Shown: positions 44,702-54,186 of the stretch, piece after piece | Layout of the letters: each line of letters begins with the position of its first letter | How positions within the stretch are numbered: the first letter of the stretch is position 1 | Translations under genes and position numbers: made by a program | Notes under the pieces: model-generated | Databases searched by the model: none | What the model was told of the DNA's origin: nothing | What the model saw: the letters and a program-made list of their open reading frames with translations, nothing else | Source of the DNA: Lachnoclostridium phytofermentans | GTDB lineage: Bacteria > Bacillota > Clostridia > Lachnospirales > Lachnospiraceae | DNA: 64,000 nucleotides | Direction: 5' to 3' | Assembly (NCBI RefSeq): GCF_000733755.1 | Contig: NZ_JPOF01000003.1 | Span: 1,565,001-1,629,000 of the forward strand

Positions 44702-46402
44702 TTAGTCTTCCTTTCGATAGGATACGTGGAGTAGTTCATGAGTACGGTGTTTTAACAAACCGTTGTACAAGGAGAGCATCAAAGGATTTTCCTCACATCT
44801 CTTAATCTGTGATACCTTATCGGCTTTGTACATACCAGTTGCGCGGGCATTTTTCTCTTCTTTATGGCTAAATGGCTGACCAGCACCAGCTATACAACCA
44901 CCAGGGCATGCCATTACTTCAACAAAATCAAAATGTTCTTCACCGCTTTCAATCTTTTCAATTAAAGCTTCTGCATTTGCTAAACCACTGACAACGCCGA
45001 TGCGGACAACGGATTCCTCCATAGGAAGTTCACAAACCTTTACTCCCTCCATACCACGTAAACCTAGGAACTCGATATCTTTTAGGGCCTTTGGACTTTT
45101 GTCAGCGACGACACGGCGAACAGCAGCTTCTGTGACACCACCAGTGACACCGAAGATAACACCGGCACCAGAGTATAAGGAGAATGGCATATCTGGAGCT
45201 TCTGGATCTAGTTCTTCAAACTGAATGCCGATTTCCTTAATCATCTTTACGAGTTCTATGGTTGTAATTACATAGTCTACATCAGGAACATTATTACGTT
45301 TAAACTCTTCTCGGGATGCTTCAAACTTCTTTGCGGTACATGGCATAATTGCAACAGAAATCGTTTCAACACCTTCTGAGGAATCAAGTCCCTTAAAGTG
45401 TTCTTTTATTACTGCACCAAACATCTCCATTGGAGATTTGCAGGTTGAAATGTATGGTAGTAATTCTTTATGCTGTGTCTCTGCGTAGCGGATCCAGCCA
45501 GGACAGCAAGAAGTAAAGAGTGGATATTTACTATCACCAGACTCGAGCTTCTTTAATAACTCCTTCGATTCCTCCATAATGGTTAAGTCTGCACCAACTG
45601 TAGTATCAAAAATTGCATCGAATCCTAATCTACGAAGTGCAGCTACAATTTTTCCGATGACATTCTCACCAGCCTTCATATGAAACTCTTCTCCAAGAGC
45701 TACACGAACGGCAGGAGCAACTTGAACAACAACACGTTTCTTAGGATTGTAGATTGCCTTCCACACTTCCTTTAAATCAGATTTTACGGTAATCGCAGCG
45801 GTAGGACAAACAGCAGCACATTGACCACAGTTGACACAATTGGTTTCAGCAATTTTTTTATTAAATGCAGGACTTACTACCATTTTAGCACCACGGTGTG
45901 CAAAGTCAATAGCACCTACATTCTGAATTTCATGACACATTCTAACACAGTCCCCACAGAGAATACATTTGCCTGGATCACGAATAATGGAGGTTGATGA
46001 GGTATCAAGTTCCATCTCTTCCGTCTTATTTTCAAAACGAACGGTTTTAATACCGAAGCGGAGTGCTAACTCTTGAAGACGACATTTTCCATTTTTGTCA
46101 CAAACGGTACAGTCTCTACAGTGTGCAGCAAGTAATAACTCTAGAATCATCTTTCTATGTTGATGTAGCTTTGGCGTATTTGTTTTAACCTCCATCTTAT
46201 CCTTTGGGGGCGTGGAGCAGGACGCAATAATGCCACCCCATTGATCTTCTACGACACACATTCTGCAAGCCCCATAGATGGATAAATCAGAATAGTAACA
46301 GAAAGTAGGAAGATCGATTCCAGCTTTACGAACTAAAGCAAGGATATTAGGCTCATCGTTAAATTCTACTCGGTTGCCATCAATAATCATATATTTTGCC
46401 AT
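44702..46402 (-). CDS. hydA: [FeFe] hydrogenase catalytic subunit, HydA of the trimeric HydABC type
   Basis: 566 aa. In order: N-terminal [2Fe-2S] ferredoxin domain (CYYSDLSIYGACRMC), His-ligated cluster region (AAHCRDCTVCDKNGKC), two 4Fe-4S sites (CILCGDCVRMCHE, CVNCGQCAAVCP) and the H-cluster domain. Its motifs are L1 TSCCPGW, L2 MPCTAKKFE and L3 EVMACPGGCIAGAGQP, all intact. The small subunit is fused at the C-terminus. It reduces protons to H2, in HydABC complexes using NADH and reduced ferredoxin together (electron confurcation). It is transcribed with hydB and hydC just upstream. Confidence 0.95.
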   Translation of the reverse strand: MAKYMIIDGNRVEFNDEPNILALVRKAGIDLPTFCYYSDLSIYGACRMCVVEDQWGGIIASCSTPPKDKMEVKTNTPKLHQHRKMILELLLAAHCRDCTVCDKNGKCRLQELALRFGIKTVRFENKTEEMELDTSSTSIIRDPGKCILCGDCVRMCHEIQNVGAIDFAHRGAKMVVSPAFNKKIAETNCVNCGQCAAVCPTAAITVKSDLKEVWKAIYNPKKRVVVQVAPAVRVALGEEFHMKAGENVIGKIVAALRRLGFDAIFDTTVGADLTIMEESKELLKKLESGDSKYPLFTSCCPGWIRYAETQHKELLPYISTCKSPMEMFGAVIKEHFKGLDSSEGVETISVAIMPCTAKKFEASREEFKRNNVPDVDYVITTIELVKMIKEIGIQFEELDPEAPDMPFSLYSGAGVIFGVTGGVTEAAVRRVVADKSPKALKDIEFLGLRGMEGVKVCELPMEESVVRIGVVSGLANAEALIEKIESGEEHFDFVEVMACPGGCIAGAGQPFSHKEEKNARATGMYKADKVSQIKRCEENPLMLSLYNGLLKHRTHELLHVSYRKED

Positions 46403-46419
46403 CGTTATTCTCCTTTCTC

Positions 46420-48306
46420 CTATTCCTCAATAATTGCTTTAAAGCTGCAGCTATCCTTACAAGCACCGCATTTGATACACTTCTTTGTATCAATCGTATG
46501 AGGCTTCTTAACCTCACCGGAGATTGCAGAAACTGGGCATAATCTGGCACACTTAGTGCAACCTTTACAAAGATCAGGAATGATCTTTAAGGATATTAAT
46601 GCTTTGCACTGGCCAGCAGGACATTTTTTATCAACAACATGAGCGATATACTCATCTCTAAAATACTTGATTGTAGAAACAACTGGTGACGCAGCAGTTT
46701 TACCAAGACCACAAAGAGCAGTAGCAGAGATGGTATCCGCTAACTCTTCCAGCATATCAATGTGTTCCAGAGTTCCTCTGCCTTCGACAATGTCGGTTAA
46801 AAGCTCTAACATTCGTTTGGTACCTTCACGGCATGGAACACATTTTCCACAGGATTCATTTTGGGTAAAGTTCATGAAGAATCTAGCAACTTCCACCATA
46901 CAGCTCTTGTCATTCATGACAACAAGTCCGCCAGAGCCAATCATTGCACCAACTTTCTTTAAGGAATCGAAATCAAGAGGCATGTCAAGATGGTCATTGG
47001 TTGCGTTTAATACAAGACATCCTCCGGAGGGACCGCCAATTTGAACCGCTTTGAATTCGCCGCCCTTTACGCCACCACCGATGTCATAGATAACTTTTCG
47101 GAGGGTAGTACCCATTGGAACTTCAATTAAACCAGTATTCACAACATTGCCTGTTAATGCAAAAGCTTTTGTTCCATGATTCTTTTCAGGACCATATGTT
47201 TTATACCAGTCGGCACCTTTTAAGATGATAGAAGGTACATTACAGAAGGTCTCTACGTTATTTAATACAGTTGGTTTTTCAAACAATCCCTTTTCTACGG
47301 TTCTAGGTGGCTTTACTCTTGGCATGCCACGGTTACCTTCGATGGAGGCGGTTAAGGCCGATCCTTCTCCACAAACGAAAGCACCTGCACCTTGGCTGAT
47401 TCTAAGATCGAAGGAAAAGCCAGAACCTAAGATATTACCACCAAGTAATCCTAAGGTAGTTGCTTGCAAAATTGCTGTCTCTAAACGGTGTACCGCAAGA
47501 GGATACTCTGCACGAACATAGATATAACCATGATGTGCTTTTGTTGCAATTCCAGCAATAATCATACCTTCTATCATACGATGAGGATCACCCTCCATCA
47601 TACTACGATCCATGAAAGCACCTGGATCACCCTCATCACCATTACATACTACGTATTTCGTTTCTTCTGTTTGGCGAAGTACTTGTGCCCATTTTTTCCC
47701 TGTTGGGAAGCCACCGCCCCCACGGCCACGTAGACAGGAATCGGAGATTTCATCTACAATAGATTCTGGGGTCATATCAAAAAGTGCCTTAGCTACTGCC
47801 TGATAGCCTCCCATTGCTATGTATTCGTTGATAGATTCTGCATTAATATGTCCACAGTGTTCCAATGCAACACGCGTTTGCTGTTTATAAAAAGGTATTT
47901 CTTCTTGTTTTTGGTAGGAATTACCTACGATATCTTTATATAGAAGTCTTTCTACCACGTCATCTTTTAAAATACTATGTTCTATAATATCTTCACAATC
48001 TTCTACCTTCACCTTGATATAAAGAATTCCGGCAGGTTCGATACGAAGCAAAGGTCCCATCTCACAAAATCCATGGCACCCACTCTTTTTTAAACCTACA
48101 GCTTCATGAGGCTCCTCTTCTAGAGATACGGAGACATTAATTCCTCTTTCTTCGATAAGCTCTTGAAGGCGTGCATAGATGTTTAAGGAGCCTCCGGCTA
48201 CGCAGCCAGTTCCACCACAGATAAGGATCTGTTTGTATTGGCTCTTAAGAGACTTTTGGTAACGGACTTTTAACGCGTCCAATTCTTCTCTGTTTTTGAT
48301 TAGCAT
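46420..48306 (-). CDS. hydB: HydABC hydrogenase NADH-binding subunit, NuoF-like
   Basis: 628 aa. An N-terminal [2Fe-2S] thioredoxin-like domain (GGTGCVAGG) is followed by a NuoF core with FMN/NADH site (GRGGGGFPTGKKW), SLBB region and 4Fe-4S motif ESCGKCVPCREGTKRML. Two C-terminal 4Fe-4S clusters (CKGCTKCARLCP, CIKCGACKDSCS) complete it. This domain order is that of HydB of bifurcating hydrogenases. It overlaps hydC by 7 bp at its start, so the subunits are translationally coupled. Confidence 0.95.
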   Translation of the reverse strand: MLIKNREELDALKVRYQKSLKSQYKQILICGGTGCVAGGSLNIYARLQELIEERGINVSVSLEEEPHEAVGLKKSGCHGFCEMGPLLRIEPAGILYIKVKVEDCEDIIEHSILKDDVVERLLYKDIVGNSYQKQEEIPFYKQQTRVALEHCGHINAESINEYIAMGGYQAVAKALFDMTPESIVDEISDSCLRGRGGGGFPTGKKWAQVLRQTEETKYVVCNGDEGDPGAFMDRSMMEGDPHRMIEGMIIAGIATKAHHGYIYVRAEYPLAVHRLETAILQATTLGLLGGNILGSGFSFDLRISQGAGAFVCGEGSALTASIEGNRGMPRVKPPRTVEKGLFEKPTVLNNVETFCNVPSIILKGADWYKTYGPEKNHGTKAFALTGNVVNTGLIEVPMGTTLRKVIYDIGGGVKGGEFKAVQIGGPSGGCLVLNATNDHLDMPLDFDSLKKVGAMIGSGGLVVMNDKSCMVEVARFFMNFTQNESCGKCVPCREGTKRMLELLTDIVEGRGTLEHIDMLEELADTISATALCGLGKTAASPVVSTIKYFRDEYIAHVVDKKCPAGQCKALISLKIIPDLCKGCTKCARLCPVSAISGEVKKPHTIDTKKCIKCGACKDSCSFKAIIEE

Positions 48307-48785
48307 TGGAGAGCCTCCTCTCTTAACTGTTCAATCAGTGTTTTAGCTTTTTCTGGTGTCATTGCAGCATGAACGACATCGTTCACGGTACATACTGGCG
48401 CCAGTCCGCATGCTCCAAGACAAGATACCGTTTCCACAGTAAACATCATGTCATCTGTCGTTGGTTTCTTCTCTGTAACACCAAGAACTTTACGAAATTC
48501 CTCCAAGATAGGGATGGATTTTCTAACATGACATGCAGTTCCGTCACAAACCTTGATTACGTATTTTCCTTTTGGTTCTAAAGAGAAGTTTTCATAAAAG
48601 GTTGCGACACCATAGATTTTTGCTTCGCTTAACTTTAGTTTTTCTGCTATGTAACAAAGAACTTCCTCGGGTAAGTAGCGATATACTTTCTGTACTTCCT
48701 GCATAATCGCAATTACATGTGACTTATTATAGTCATGGGCTTTGAGGATGTTATCAATGAGCCCTTTTTCGTCTTGCGCTAACAT
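48300..48785 (-). CDS. hydC: HydABC hydrogenase subunit, NuoE-like [2Fe-2S] protein
   Basis: 161 aa with GAAAGGAG upstream. NuoE-family thioredoxin-like [2Fe-2S] protein: CDGTACHVRKS and SCLGACGLAP supply the ligands. It is the first gene of the operon, 120 bp downstream of a Rex-like operator. It is the electron-transfer subunit of the trimeric hydrogenase. Confidence 0.95.
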   Translation of the reverse strand: MLAQDEKGLIDNILKAHDYNKSHVIAIMQEVQKVYRYLPEEVLCYIAEKLKLSEAKIYGVATFYENFSLEPKGKYVIKVCDGTACHVRKSIPILEEFRKVLGVTEKKPTTDDMMFTVETVSCLGACGLAPVCTVNDVVHAAMTPEKAKTLIEQLREEALQC

Positions 48786-48849
48786 AAGGTAACTCCTTTC
48801 TCAATCCATACGTTTTGAAAAGCGACAGATTACTGTCGGTTGATTCCAA

Positions 48850-48893
48850 TTCATGACAAGGAAAAGTTCGCGAAGCGTGCTTTTTCTTGTTGA
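48850..48893. repeat. Dispersed hairpin repeat family A, copy 5
   Basis: TTCATGACAAGGAAAAGTTC then GCGAAGCGTGCTTTTTCTTG. It lies inside the hydCBA 5' leader, between the Rex-like operator and hydC, so it is transcribed with the operon. Confidence 0.8.
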
Positions 48894-48903
48894 AGATAAA
48901 AGA

Positions 48904-48921
48904 TTGATAAAAAATTATCAA
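48904..48921 (-). promoter_or_regulatory. Rex-like operator of the hydCBA operon
   Basis: TTGATAA-AAAA-TTATCAA is a perfect 18-bp palindrome with the 7-4-7 layout of the Rex operator (TTGTTAA-N4-TTAACAA), differing symmetrically at one position per half. It starts exactly 9 bp after the predicted -10. Confidence 0.65.
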
Positions 48922-48930
48922 CTAGAAGAT

Positions 48931-48959
48931 ATGTTAACATGCTTTACTAACAAATACAA
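48931..48959 (-). promoter_or_regulatory. Predicted promoter of the hydCBA operon
   Basis: On the minus strand, TTGTAT (48959-48954), 17-bp spacer, TAACAT (48936-48931). It is weak by consensus, but its geometry with the operator repeats that of the second hydrogenase operon. Upstream, 48962-49270 is AT-rich with no recognised gene. Confidence 0.55.
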
Positions 48960-49268
48960 GAAAAATAATGAAATTAAATGTACAAAATAATCACTATAAT
49001 TTAATCTATTGCATATCTATTGTTTACAATTTACAAAGAGTATACCAGAATATTCAAAATATATAAAATTATTGAAACCAATTCTGTTCCATATATTGTC
49101 AAGAATGTAACAAGATAATAGGGACTTACTTCTTAATGTCTAATTGTATTATATGGATGTTTTAATGAAATGAACAAGAAAAGAATGGGTTAAATTCGAA
49201 ATAAAGTAGTATAGAGTAATAAGATATTCATGAATCTAATCATTAAAATAAAGTAAAGCTAAGAAAAA

Positions 49269-49349
49269 ATAAAAAAAATCAAAGAGGCTCATAATAATGT
49301 AGGAGTAGAATATCACTTCTCATAGCATATAGTATAAGTCTCTTTGATT
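49269..49349 (-). terminator. Terminator of the hydS/hydA2 operon
   Basis: AATCAAAGAGGCT (49277-49290 region) pairs with AGTCTCTTTGATT (about 49337-49349). On the minus strand it is followed by a T-run (A-run at 49269-49278). The loop is large, about 45 nt. Confidence 0.6.
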
Positions 49350-49421
49350 ATAAATAAACAATAATATAAATTAAAATCTGCCTATAATGATCAGAAAGTA
49401 AAGCAAATCGAAACGAATGAA

Positions 49422-50876
49422 TTAATGGCGGTGCATTTGAATATTTAATTCCTCACAGGAATCTACGGTATCATAAATCTTTCGATCGTCTACTGTGCTT
49501 AATAGCTTCGAACGATTTTGCTCTGCAAATCTTCCAGTTAAAATACTTCCAGGGCCATTGACACAGCCACCCTCACAGCACATACCTTCCATAAAGTCTT
49601 GAGGGAATTTACCAACTTTTAAGAGCATGAGCGCCTTCTTACATTCTGCAGCTCCATTACAGCCAGCAACTGAGATTGGAGCATCAATTCCCTTTTCTTT
49701 GAGAGCCTCCACAACAGAAGCAGTAACGCCACCAGCAACAGCAAAATTCTTAGCATAAATACTTCCATGCTGTATGTTCTCGCCAATTGTTGCTAGATTA
49801 ATTTCTTTTGCACGTAGCATAGCATATAGTTCATCAAAGGTGAGAGCGTAATCCGTGCCACCTTCTGCAATATGGTCAAGTACTTCACCTTTTTTTGCAA
49901 TACAAGGTCCTATAAAGACTGTGATTGCATCTTTATGAATTGCTTTCACGTATTTGGCAGTTGCCTGCATAGGTGAAATGGTGCTTGAAATATGGTCTAC
50001 AAGGCTAGGGTAATGTTTTTTTATCATTTTAACAAAGGCAGGACAGCAGGAAGTTGTTTTCTTCTTACCCTCTTTATAAGCTTCCGCCCATTCTTCTGCT
50101 TCCGAAGCGGCAACTAAGTCAGCACCAAGTGCAACCTCGTAAACACCAGTAAATCCTAACTGCTTTAATGCTTCTGTGATAACGCCAGTGGAAGCAGTTG
50201 CACCAAACTGTCCTTCAATTGCAGGTGCTATCATAGCATAGACTTCTTTTTCTGAATTCAATAAATTAATGACATCTACCATAAAAGAACGGTCAGAGAT
50301 GGCACCAAATGGACAGTTCTTGATACATTGTCCGCAATTGATACATTTTTCTTCATCAATGACTACAATATTGTTCTCATCCATAGAGATTGCATCAACA
50401 GGGCAACTCTTTTTGCATGGGCGCTTTAAATCGGCAATCGCATTGTATGGACAAGCCTGGGCACATTTTCCACATTCTTTACATTTTGCAGGATCGATAT
50501 GAGCACGGTCGTGAGACATAGAAATTGCTTGAAAATTACAAGCTTTCTGACAGCGTTTTCCCATACATTTTTGACAGTTGTCTGTTACAAGAAATCGAGT
50601 AATTGGACATTCTTCACATGCAGAGGAGATGACTTGTACGATGTTGCTGTTATCCTGACTTAAGGATGGGGATTTTCCTTGTGCTAGTCGAATTCTTTGA
50701 CGGATGATTTCACGTTCTTTGTAGATACAACATCTAAAATTAGCTTGTGGTCCTGGGATCATCTCAAAAGGAAGAACGTCTTCTTTTTCTGCTAATTCCT
50801 TATGGAATGCTAGCTTAGCAACCTCAAAGAGTACCTCGTGTTTAATGGTTCCGATGTCATTATCTGTTTGTAACAT
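49422..50876 (-). CDS. [FeFe] hydrogenase, monomeric (HydA2, group B-like)
   Basis: 484 aa. An N-terminal Cys-rich region (CEECPITRF, CQKCMGKRCQKACN) and 4Fe-4S motifs (CKECGKCAQACP, CINCGQCIKNCP) precede an H-cluster domain with L1 TTSCCPAF, L2 FIGPCIAKKGE and L3 MCCEGGCVNGPGS. This lacks the [2Fe-2S] and His-ligated domains of hydA. The motif variants and small subunit size fit group B enzymes, probably ferredoxin-dependent. It is the last gene of the operon with HydS and the phosphatase. Confidence 0.88.
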   Translation of the reverse strand: MLQTDNDIGTIKHEVLFEVAKLAFHKELAEKEDVLPFEMIPGPQANFRCCIYKEREIIRQRIRLAQGKSPSLSQDNSNIVQVISSACEECPITRFLVTDNCQKCMGKRCQKACNFQAISMSHDRAHIDPAKCKECGKCAQACPYNAIADLKRPCKKSCPVDAISMDENNIVVIDEEKCINCGQCIKNCPFGAISDRSFMVDVINLLNSEKEVYAMIAPAIEGQFGATASTGVITEALKQLGFTGVYEVALGADLVAASEAEEWAEAYKEGKKKTTSCCPAFVKMIKKHYPSLVDHISSTISPMQATAKYVKAIHKDAITVFIGPCIAKKGEVLDHIAEGGTDYALTFDELYAMLRAKEINLATIGENIQHGSIYAKNFAVAGGVTASVVEALKEKGIDAPISVAGCNGAAECKKALMLLKVGKFPQDFMEGMCCEGGCVNGPGSILTGRFAEQNRSKLLSTVDDRKIYDTVDSCEELNIQMHRH

Positions 50877-50922
50877 ATGTAGTTCCTTACCTTTCCAGAC
50901 CGATTTTCGCGGTCACAATAAA

Positions 50923-52095
50923 TTAATAATACTTCACAAAAGCTTCCTTTCCCATCTTACGTACGGTATCAATAATCTGGGATACTAGATTCATACGAAT
51001 ACTTAAATCAAAAGGAAGACTAGGGTTTTGATGCGCTTCGTTCATGGTACGCCCAACAAAAAGATGAAGATCTGTACAGTCCTCAATAATCATTTTGGCA
51101 ATTTTAGATCCGCCATTATCCTTATCTAACTCTAAGAAGAAGTCTTCATTCACTTCTTCTTCTACATATTGTCGCATAAGCTTAAGGGCACGCGTGAGCG
51201 TTAATACACCTTCCGTAACTAAATCAATGCCTTCAATATATGCAATTGGAGGCAGATTTGGATCGGTATAATTTAAGGAAGTGTGTATCGGACGGTCTAA
51301 AACTCGTGCTACGATATTTGCTGAAGTACCTCCGCTCACGATTCGTTTTGCATTCCCTTCTAAGAATGCCTGAACCGCTGCCATATCATCTACCGGATTT
51401 AATGGGGGACCGGTAAATAAATGCACTGGTTTTGAGTCAATGACTCTGGCTACCGCAACCGTAGTATCATCACCTGGTGATTGCATATACAAATCATCGC
51501 AGGCTTTACTAAGGATAGAAGCCAAACGCGATGCAGAGAGGGTTGAGTTAGTTGCCTTTACAGAGTATTCTGCCATGTTTTGCCAGGTCCAGCCAAAGTT
51601 TAAGGCTTTTCCTACACCTGCATGAATTACTCCATCACTCATTAGAATAAAACAGTCATTTAAGGCAACCTTAAAGCGGTACTCACGAATGCACTTACCT
51701 TCTATCATACGTTCTTTATATGGCACTGTCAATAGTGCACCATCACGAATAAATACGCATTCAGGGTTATCAAATTCTACTAAATAAGCATCACCAGATT
51801 CAAATATCTGAAGAATGCTAAAAGTAGAGTAGGCAACCTGTCTTACCTGACATACTGGTAAGGTTTTAACGATTGTTTGGACGCATTCTTCAATTCCAGC
51901 GCCATTTAAAAACATGGTTCCGAGGATCTTTGAGGTTAGGGTAGCGAGGATATTTGCTTTTACGCCGCTTCCCATACCGTCAGCAAGAATGATTATATTA
52001 GAATCCTTTGTTTTTAATATCTCAACTTTGTCTCCGCAGAGTTCTTCCTGGTTCTTATTAAGACTCTTATAAGAGACATCGACTGTTACACTCAT
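50923..52095 (-). CDS. SpoIIE/PP2C-type serine phosphatase
   Basis: 390 aa. A PP2C-like fold with metal-binding motifs IIILADGMGSGVKA, LMSDGVIHAG and DDTTVAVARV occupies residues about 1-230; the C-terminal 160 residues have no recognised domain. It sits between the sensory hydrogenase and the second hydrogenase, an arrangement known for HydS-type modules, where a phosphatase is thought to relay the H2 signal. It would dephosphorylate a regulator in the cytoplasm; the substrate is unknown. Confidence 0.88.
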   Translation of the reverse strand: MSVTVDVSYKSLNKNQEELCGDKVEILKTKDSNIIILADGMGSGVKANILATLTSKILGTMFLNGAGIEECVQTIVKTLPVCQVRQVAYSTFSILQIFESGDAYLVEFDNPECVFIRDGALLTVPYKERMIEGKCIREYRFKVALNDCFILMSDGVIHAGVGKALNFGWTWQNMAEYSVKATNSTLSASRLASILSKACDDLYMQSPGDDTTVAVARVIDSKPVHLFTGPPLNPVDDMAAVQAFLEGNAKRIVSGGTSANIVARVLDRPIHTSLNYTDPNLPPIAYIEGIDLVTEGVLTLTRALKLMRQYVEEEVNEDFFLELDKDNGGSKIAKMIIEDCTDLHLFVGRTMNEAHQNPSLPFDLSIRMNLVSQIIDTVRKMGKEAFVKYY

Positions 52096-52163
52096 GTGAA
52101 CTCTCCTCTGTCCGCTTTAGCGGATGTTAATTTTAAAGAATGAAAAGCGTGTCTTTCCAACCT

Positions 52164-53897
52164 TTAGATACTATCATAAGGTTTTCCATCGTTTAGTATG
52201 GTATCTCGTAGTTTTGTTAAGGTGACTTTGGTTTCTGCTGTGGTTTCTCCAAGTAAGCCTGCAATCTCTTGTGCAACTTTCATCTGCTTATCGATAACCC
52301 GTTGTGCCATCTCGATAGTTTCCACCTTCATTATATAGGCTTGACGATCAAGTTGCTCTTGATGTGAGATATCTTGAAAGATACCAAGAACGCAGTTTTG
52401 TTCCTTGGAGTATACAATAGTTTGTAAAGTTGCAAGGTTTCGATCTTCGTAAATCACTCTTTTACCTATGATGTCTTTGTGTGTTTCCAGAACTGCCTGA
52501 AAATTACTATGGTCAATAAATTCATAAAGATACATTTCTTTTGCAACAGAGCGAGGAGTACCAAAGTATTTTTCAGCAGCAGCAGAAAATTCCATGATTT
52601 TCATCTCCGCATCCACGATAATAATAATGTTTGGTGTCGTATCAAGAACGAAGTTTGCCATGGATTGTGCACGTTCGTGCATATATGGGATACACATATT
52701 AAGCTCTGCCTTCCCTTGATAAACAGCGATTGCTTTATCACGGCAAGTAGCATAACCACAAGCACCGCAGTTTAACATATCTTCTGTTTTTGTTTTTCCT
52801 ATTTTTCTAAGTATTTGCATAATTTCTTCTTCGGTCGGAACTGGATCTTTTGGAGAACGATCAAAAAAATGTTTCTCTAAAAGTATTGGAAACTTTGCAT
52901 AAAAATCCTCGTCCTTAATTGGTGTCTTAGGGATGGATTCCTCCATATCAAGTTTTACTTTAAATCGAGAGATACGTGCGCGGTCAATTGCAGGACCTTT
53001 AATACAGCCACCGTTGCAGATATTAGCTTCAATAAAGCAGCCAGTTACCTCTCCGCGGTTCATACTTTCCAGTAAATCTATGCAGTTTTTAATACCATGG
53101 ACATAAAATTTACGATAACGGTCAGACGTATTTCTGGAGGCTACGACAGAAGAAAGGACACCACTGCTGATTGGATAGAGGCGGTTAACGAGTGGATTTG
53201 GGTTACTAGGAGGGGTATCTGGCTGTTCTAGGATATCAATTCCTTCTTCTAATAACCATTCTTCTAGTTCCTTAAAGTTAATAACAGCATCAATGATACC
53301 AACCGTTCTTGGATCACTTTCTGCTTCTCTTTTTTTTGAAATACAAGGGCCAAGAAATACTACTTTTACATTAGGTCCGTATTCTTCTCGTATAATCTTT
53401 CCGTGAGCAATCATAGGAGAGATAACTGGCGCAAGATATTTCGTTAGAGAGGGATAATAAATCTCTACGAGATCATTCAGACTAGGACAGCAAGTAGTAA
53501 TGATATTCTCCATCTCCCCTGCTGCTATTAATTTATCATATTCTCTCGTTACATAAGCCGCACCTTCTGCGGTTTCTCTTACTGCAGTGAAGCCTAACTT
53601 TAATAAAGCGCTGATCACCTGTCCAGGAGTGTTGTACTTTAATACGCCAAGGTAAGCAGGTGCAAGAGAAATGATAGTTTGGTGTCCCTCTTTTATATAT
53701 TCTTTTACACGTTCTAAATCACTGATTAAGGTTTTGGCATTTTGTGGGCATACCTCTAGACAGTGTCCACACAGAATGCATTTATCATTCATAATATAAG
53801 CTTGAGCATCCTTTACTGTGATGGCTTTTACATCACAGTTACGCACGCACTTATAACAGTTTTTACATTTTGCTTCTTTAAATCCAATCACATTCAT
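52164..53897 (-). CDS. Sensory [FeFe] hydrogenase with PAS domain (HydS, group C-like)
   Basis: 577 aa. Two N-terminal 4Fe-4S motifs (CKNCYKCVRNCD, CILCGHCLEVCP) precede an H-cluster domain with altered motifs: L1 TTCCPSL, L2 LGPCISKKREAE, L3 NICNGGCIKGPA. A four-Cys Fe-S motif (CGACGYATCRDKA..MC) and a PAS domain (about residues 410-520, DTTPNIIIIVDAEMKIMEFS) follow. The departures from TSCCPxW and MPCxxKxxE are those of sensory hydrogenases, which are thought to detect H2 and pass the signal on. The start overlaps the previous stop (TAATG). Output is probably through the adjacent phosphatase. Confidence 0.88.
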   Translation of the reverse strand: MNVIGFKEAKCKNCYKCVRNCDVKAITVKDAQAYIMNDKCILCGHCLEVCPQNAKTLISDLERVKEYIKEGHQTIISLAPAYLGVLKYNTPGQVISALLKLGFTAVRETAEGAAYVTREYDKLIAAGEMENIITTCCPSLNDLVEIYYPSLTKYLAPVISPMIAHGKIIREEYGPNVKVVFLGPCISKKREAESDPRTVGIIDAVINFKELEEWLLEEGIDILEQPDTPPSNPNPLVNRLYPISSGVLSSVVASRNTSDRYRKFYVHGIKNCIDLLESMNRGEVTGCFIEANICNGGCIKGPAIDRARISRFKVKLDMEESIPKTPIKDEDFYAKFPILLEKHFFDRSPKDPVPTEEEIMQILRKIGKTKTEDMLNCGACGYATCRDKAIAVYQGKAELNMCIPYMHERAQSMANFVLDTTPNIIIIVDAEMKIMEFSAAAEKYFGTPRSVAKEMYLYEFIDHSNFQAVLETHKDIIGKRVIYEDRNLATLQTIVYSKEQNCVLGIFQDISHQEQLDRQAYIMKVETIEMAQRVIDKQMKVAQEIAGLLGETTAETKVTLTKLRDTILNDGKPYDSI

Positions 53898-54139
53898 TAT
53901 GTAAGCCTCCTTAAAACCTCTCCGTGAAAGAAACTATCCGTATCCTTAGGAGACAGAGAAAATAGCTCACCATCTAGCTTTACACAAACCCCCTTTACAC
54001 ATTGCCCCATGCAAAATGCTCCGTTTAGTTCGACTTGATTTTTTAGTTTATACTCAGAAATTAAGGTTTCCAGTCTCGTTATTATCTCTCTGGAGCCTTT
54101 TAGATGACAGGAGCTCCCAACACATATTGTAACTACCAT
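53897..54139 (-). CDS. Small [2Fe-2S] thioredoxin-like ferredoxin, first gene of the hydS operon
   Basis: 80 aa with AAGGAGGTACG upstream. CVGSSCHLKGS and FCMGQCVKGVCVKLD supply the [2Fe-2S] ligands. It is paralogous to the 86-aa protein at 44418. Its stop overlaps the hydS start, so the two are translationally coupled and the protein may feed or read out the sensory hydrogenase. Confidence 0.85.
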   Translation of the reverse strand: MVVTICVGSSCHLKGSREIITRLETLISEYKLKNQVELNGAFCMGQCVKGVCVKLDGELFSLSPKDTDSFFHGEVLRRLT

Positions 54140-54159
54140 ACCGTACCTCCTTATAATGT

Positions 54160-54177
54160 GTGCTAAAAATTTAACAA
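54160..54177 (-). promoter_or_regulatory. Rex-like operator of the hydS/hydA2 operon
   Basis: On the minus strand, TTGTTAA-ATTT-TTAGCAC matches TTGTTAA-N4-TTAACAA at 12 of 14 fixed positions, with one half-site perfect. It starts 9 bp after the -10, as in the hydCBA promoter. Confidence 0.7.
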
Positions 54178-54186
54178 ACTATGTTT

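Noticed and set aside
48937-48958. Second Rex half-site pair TGTTAAC..TAACAA upstream of hydC
   Set aside because: The spacing (10 bp) is wrong for Rex and it falls within the promoter spacer; the palindrome at 48904-48921 is the better site.
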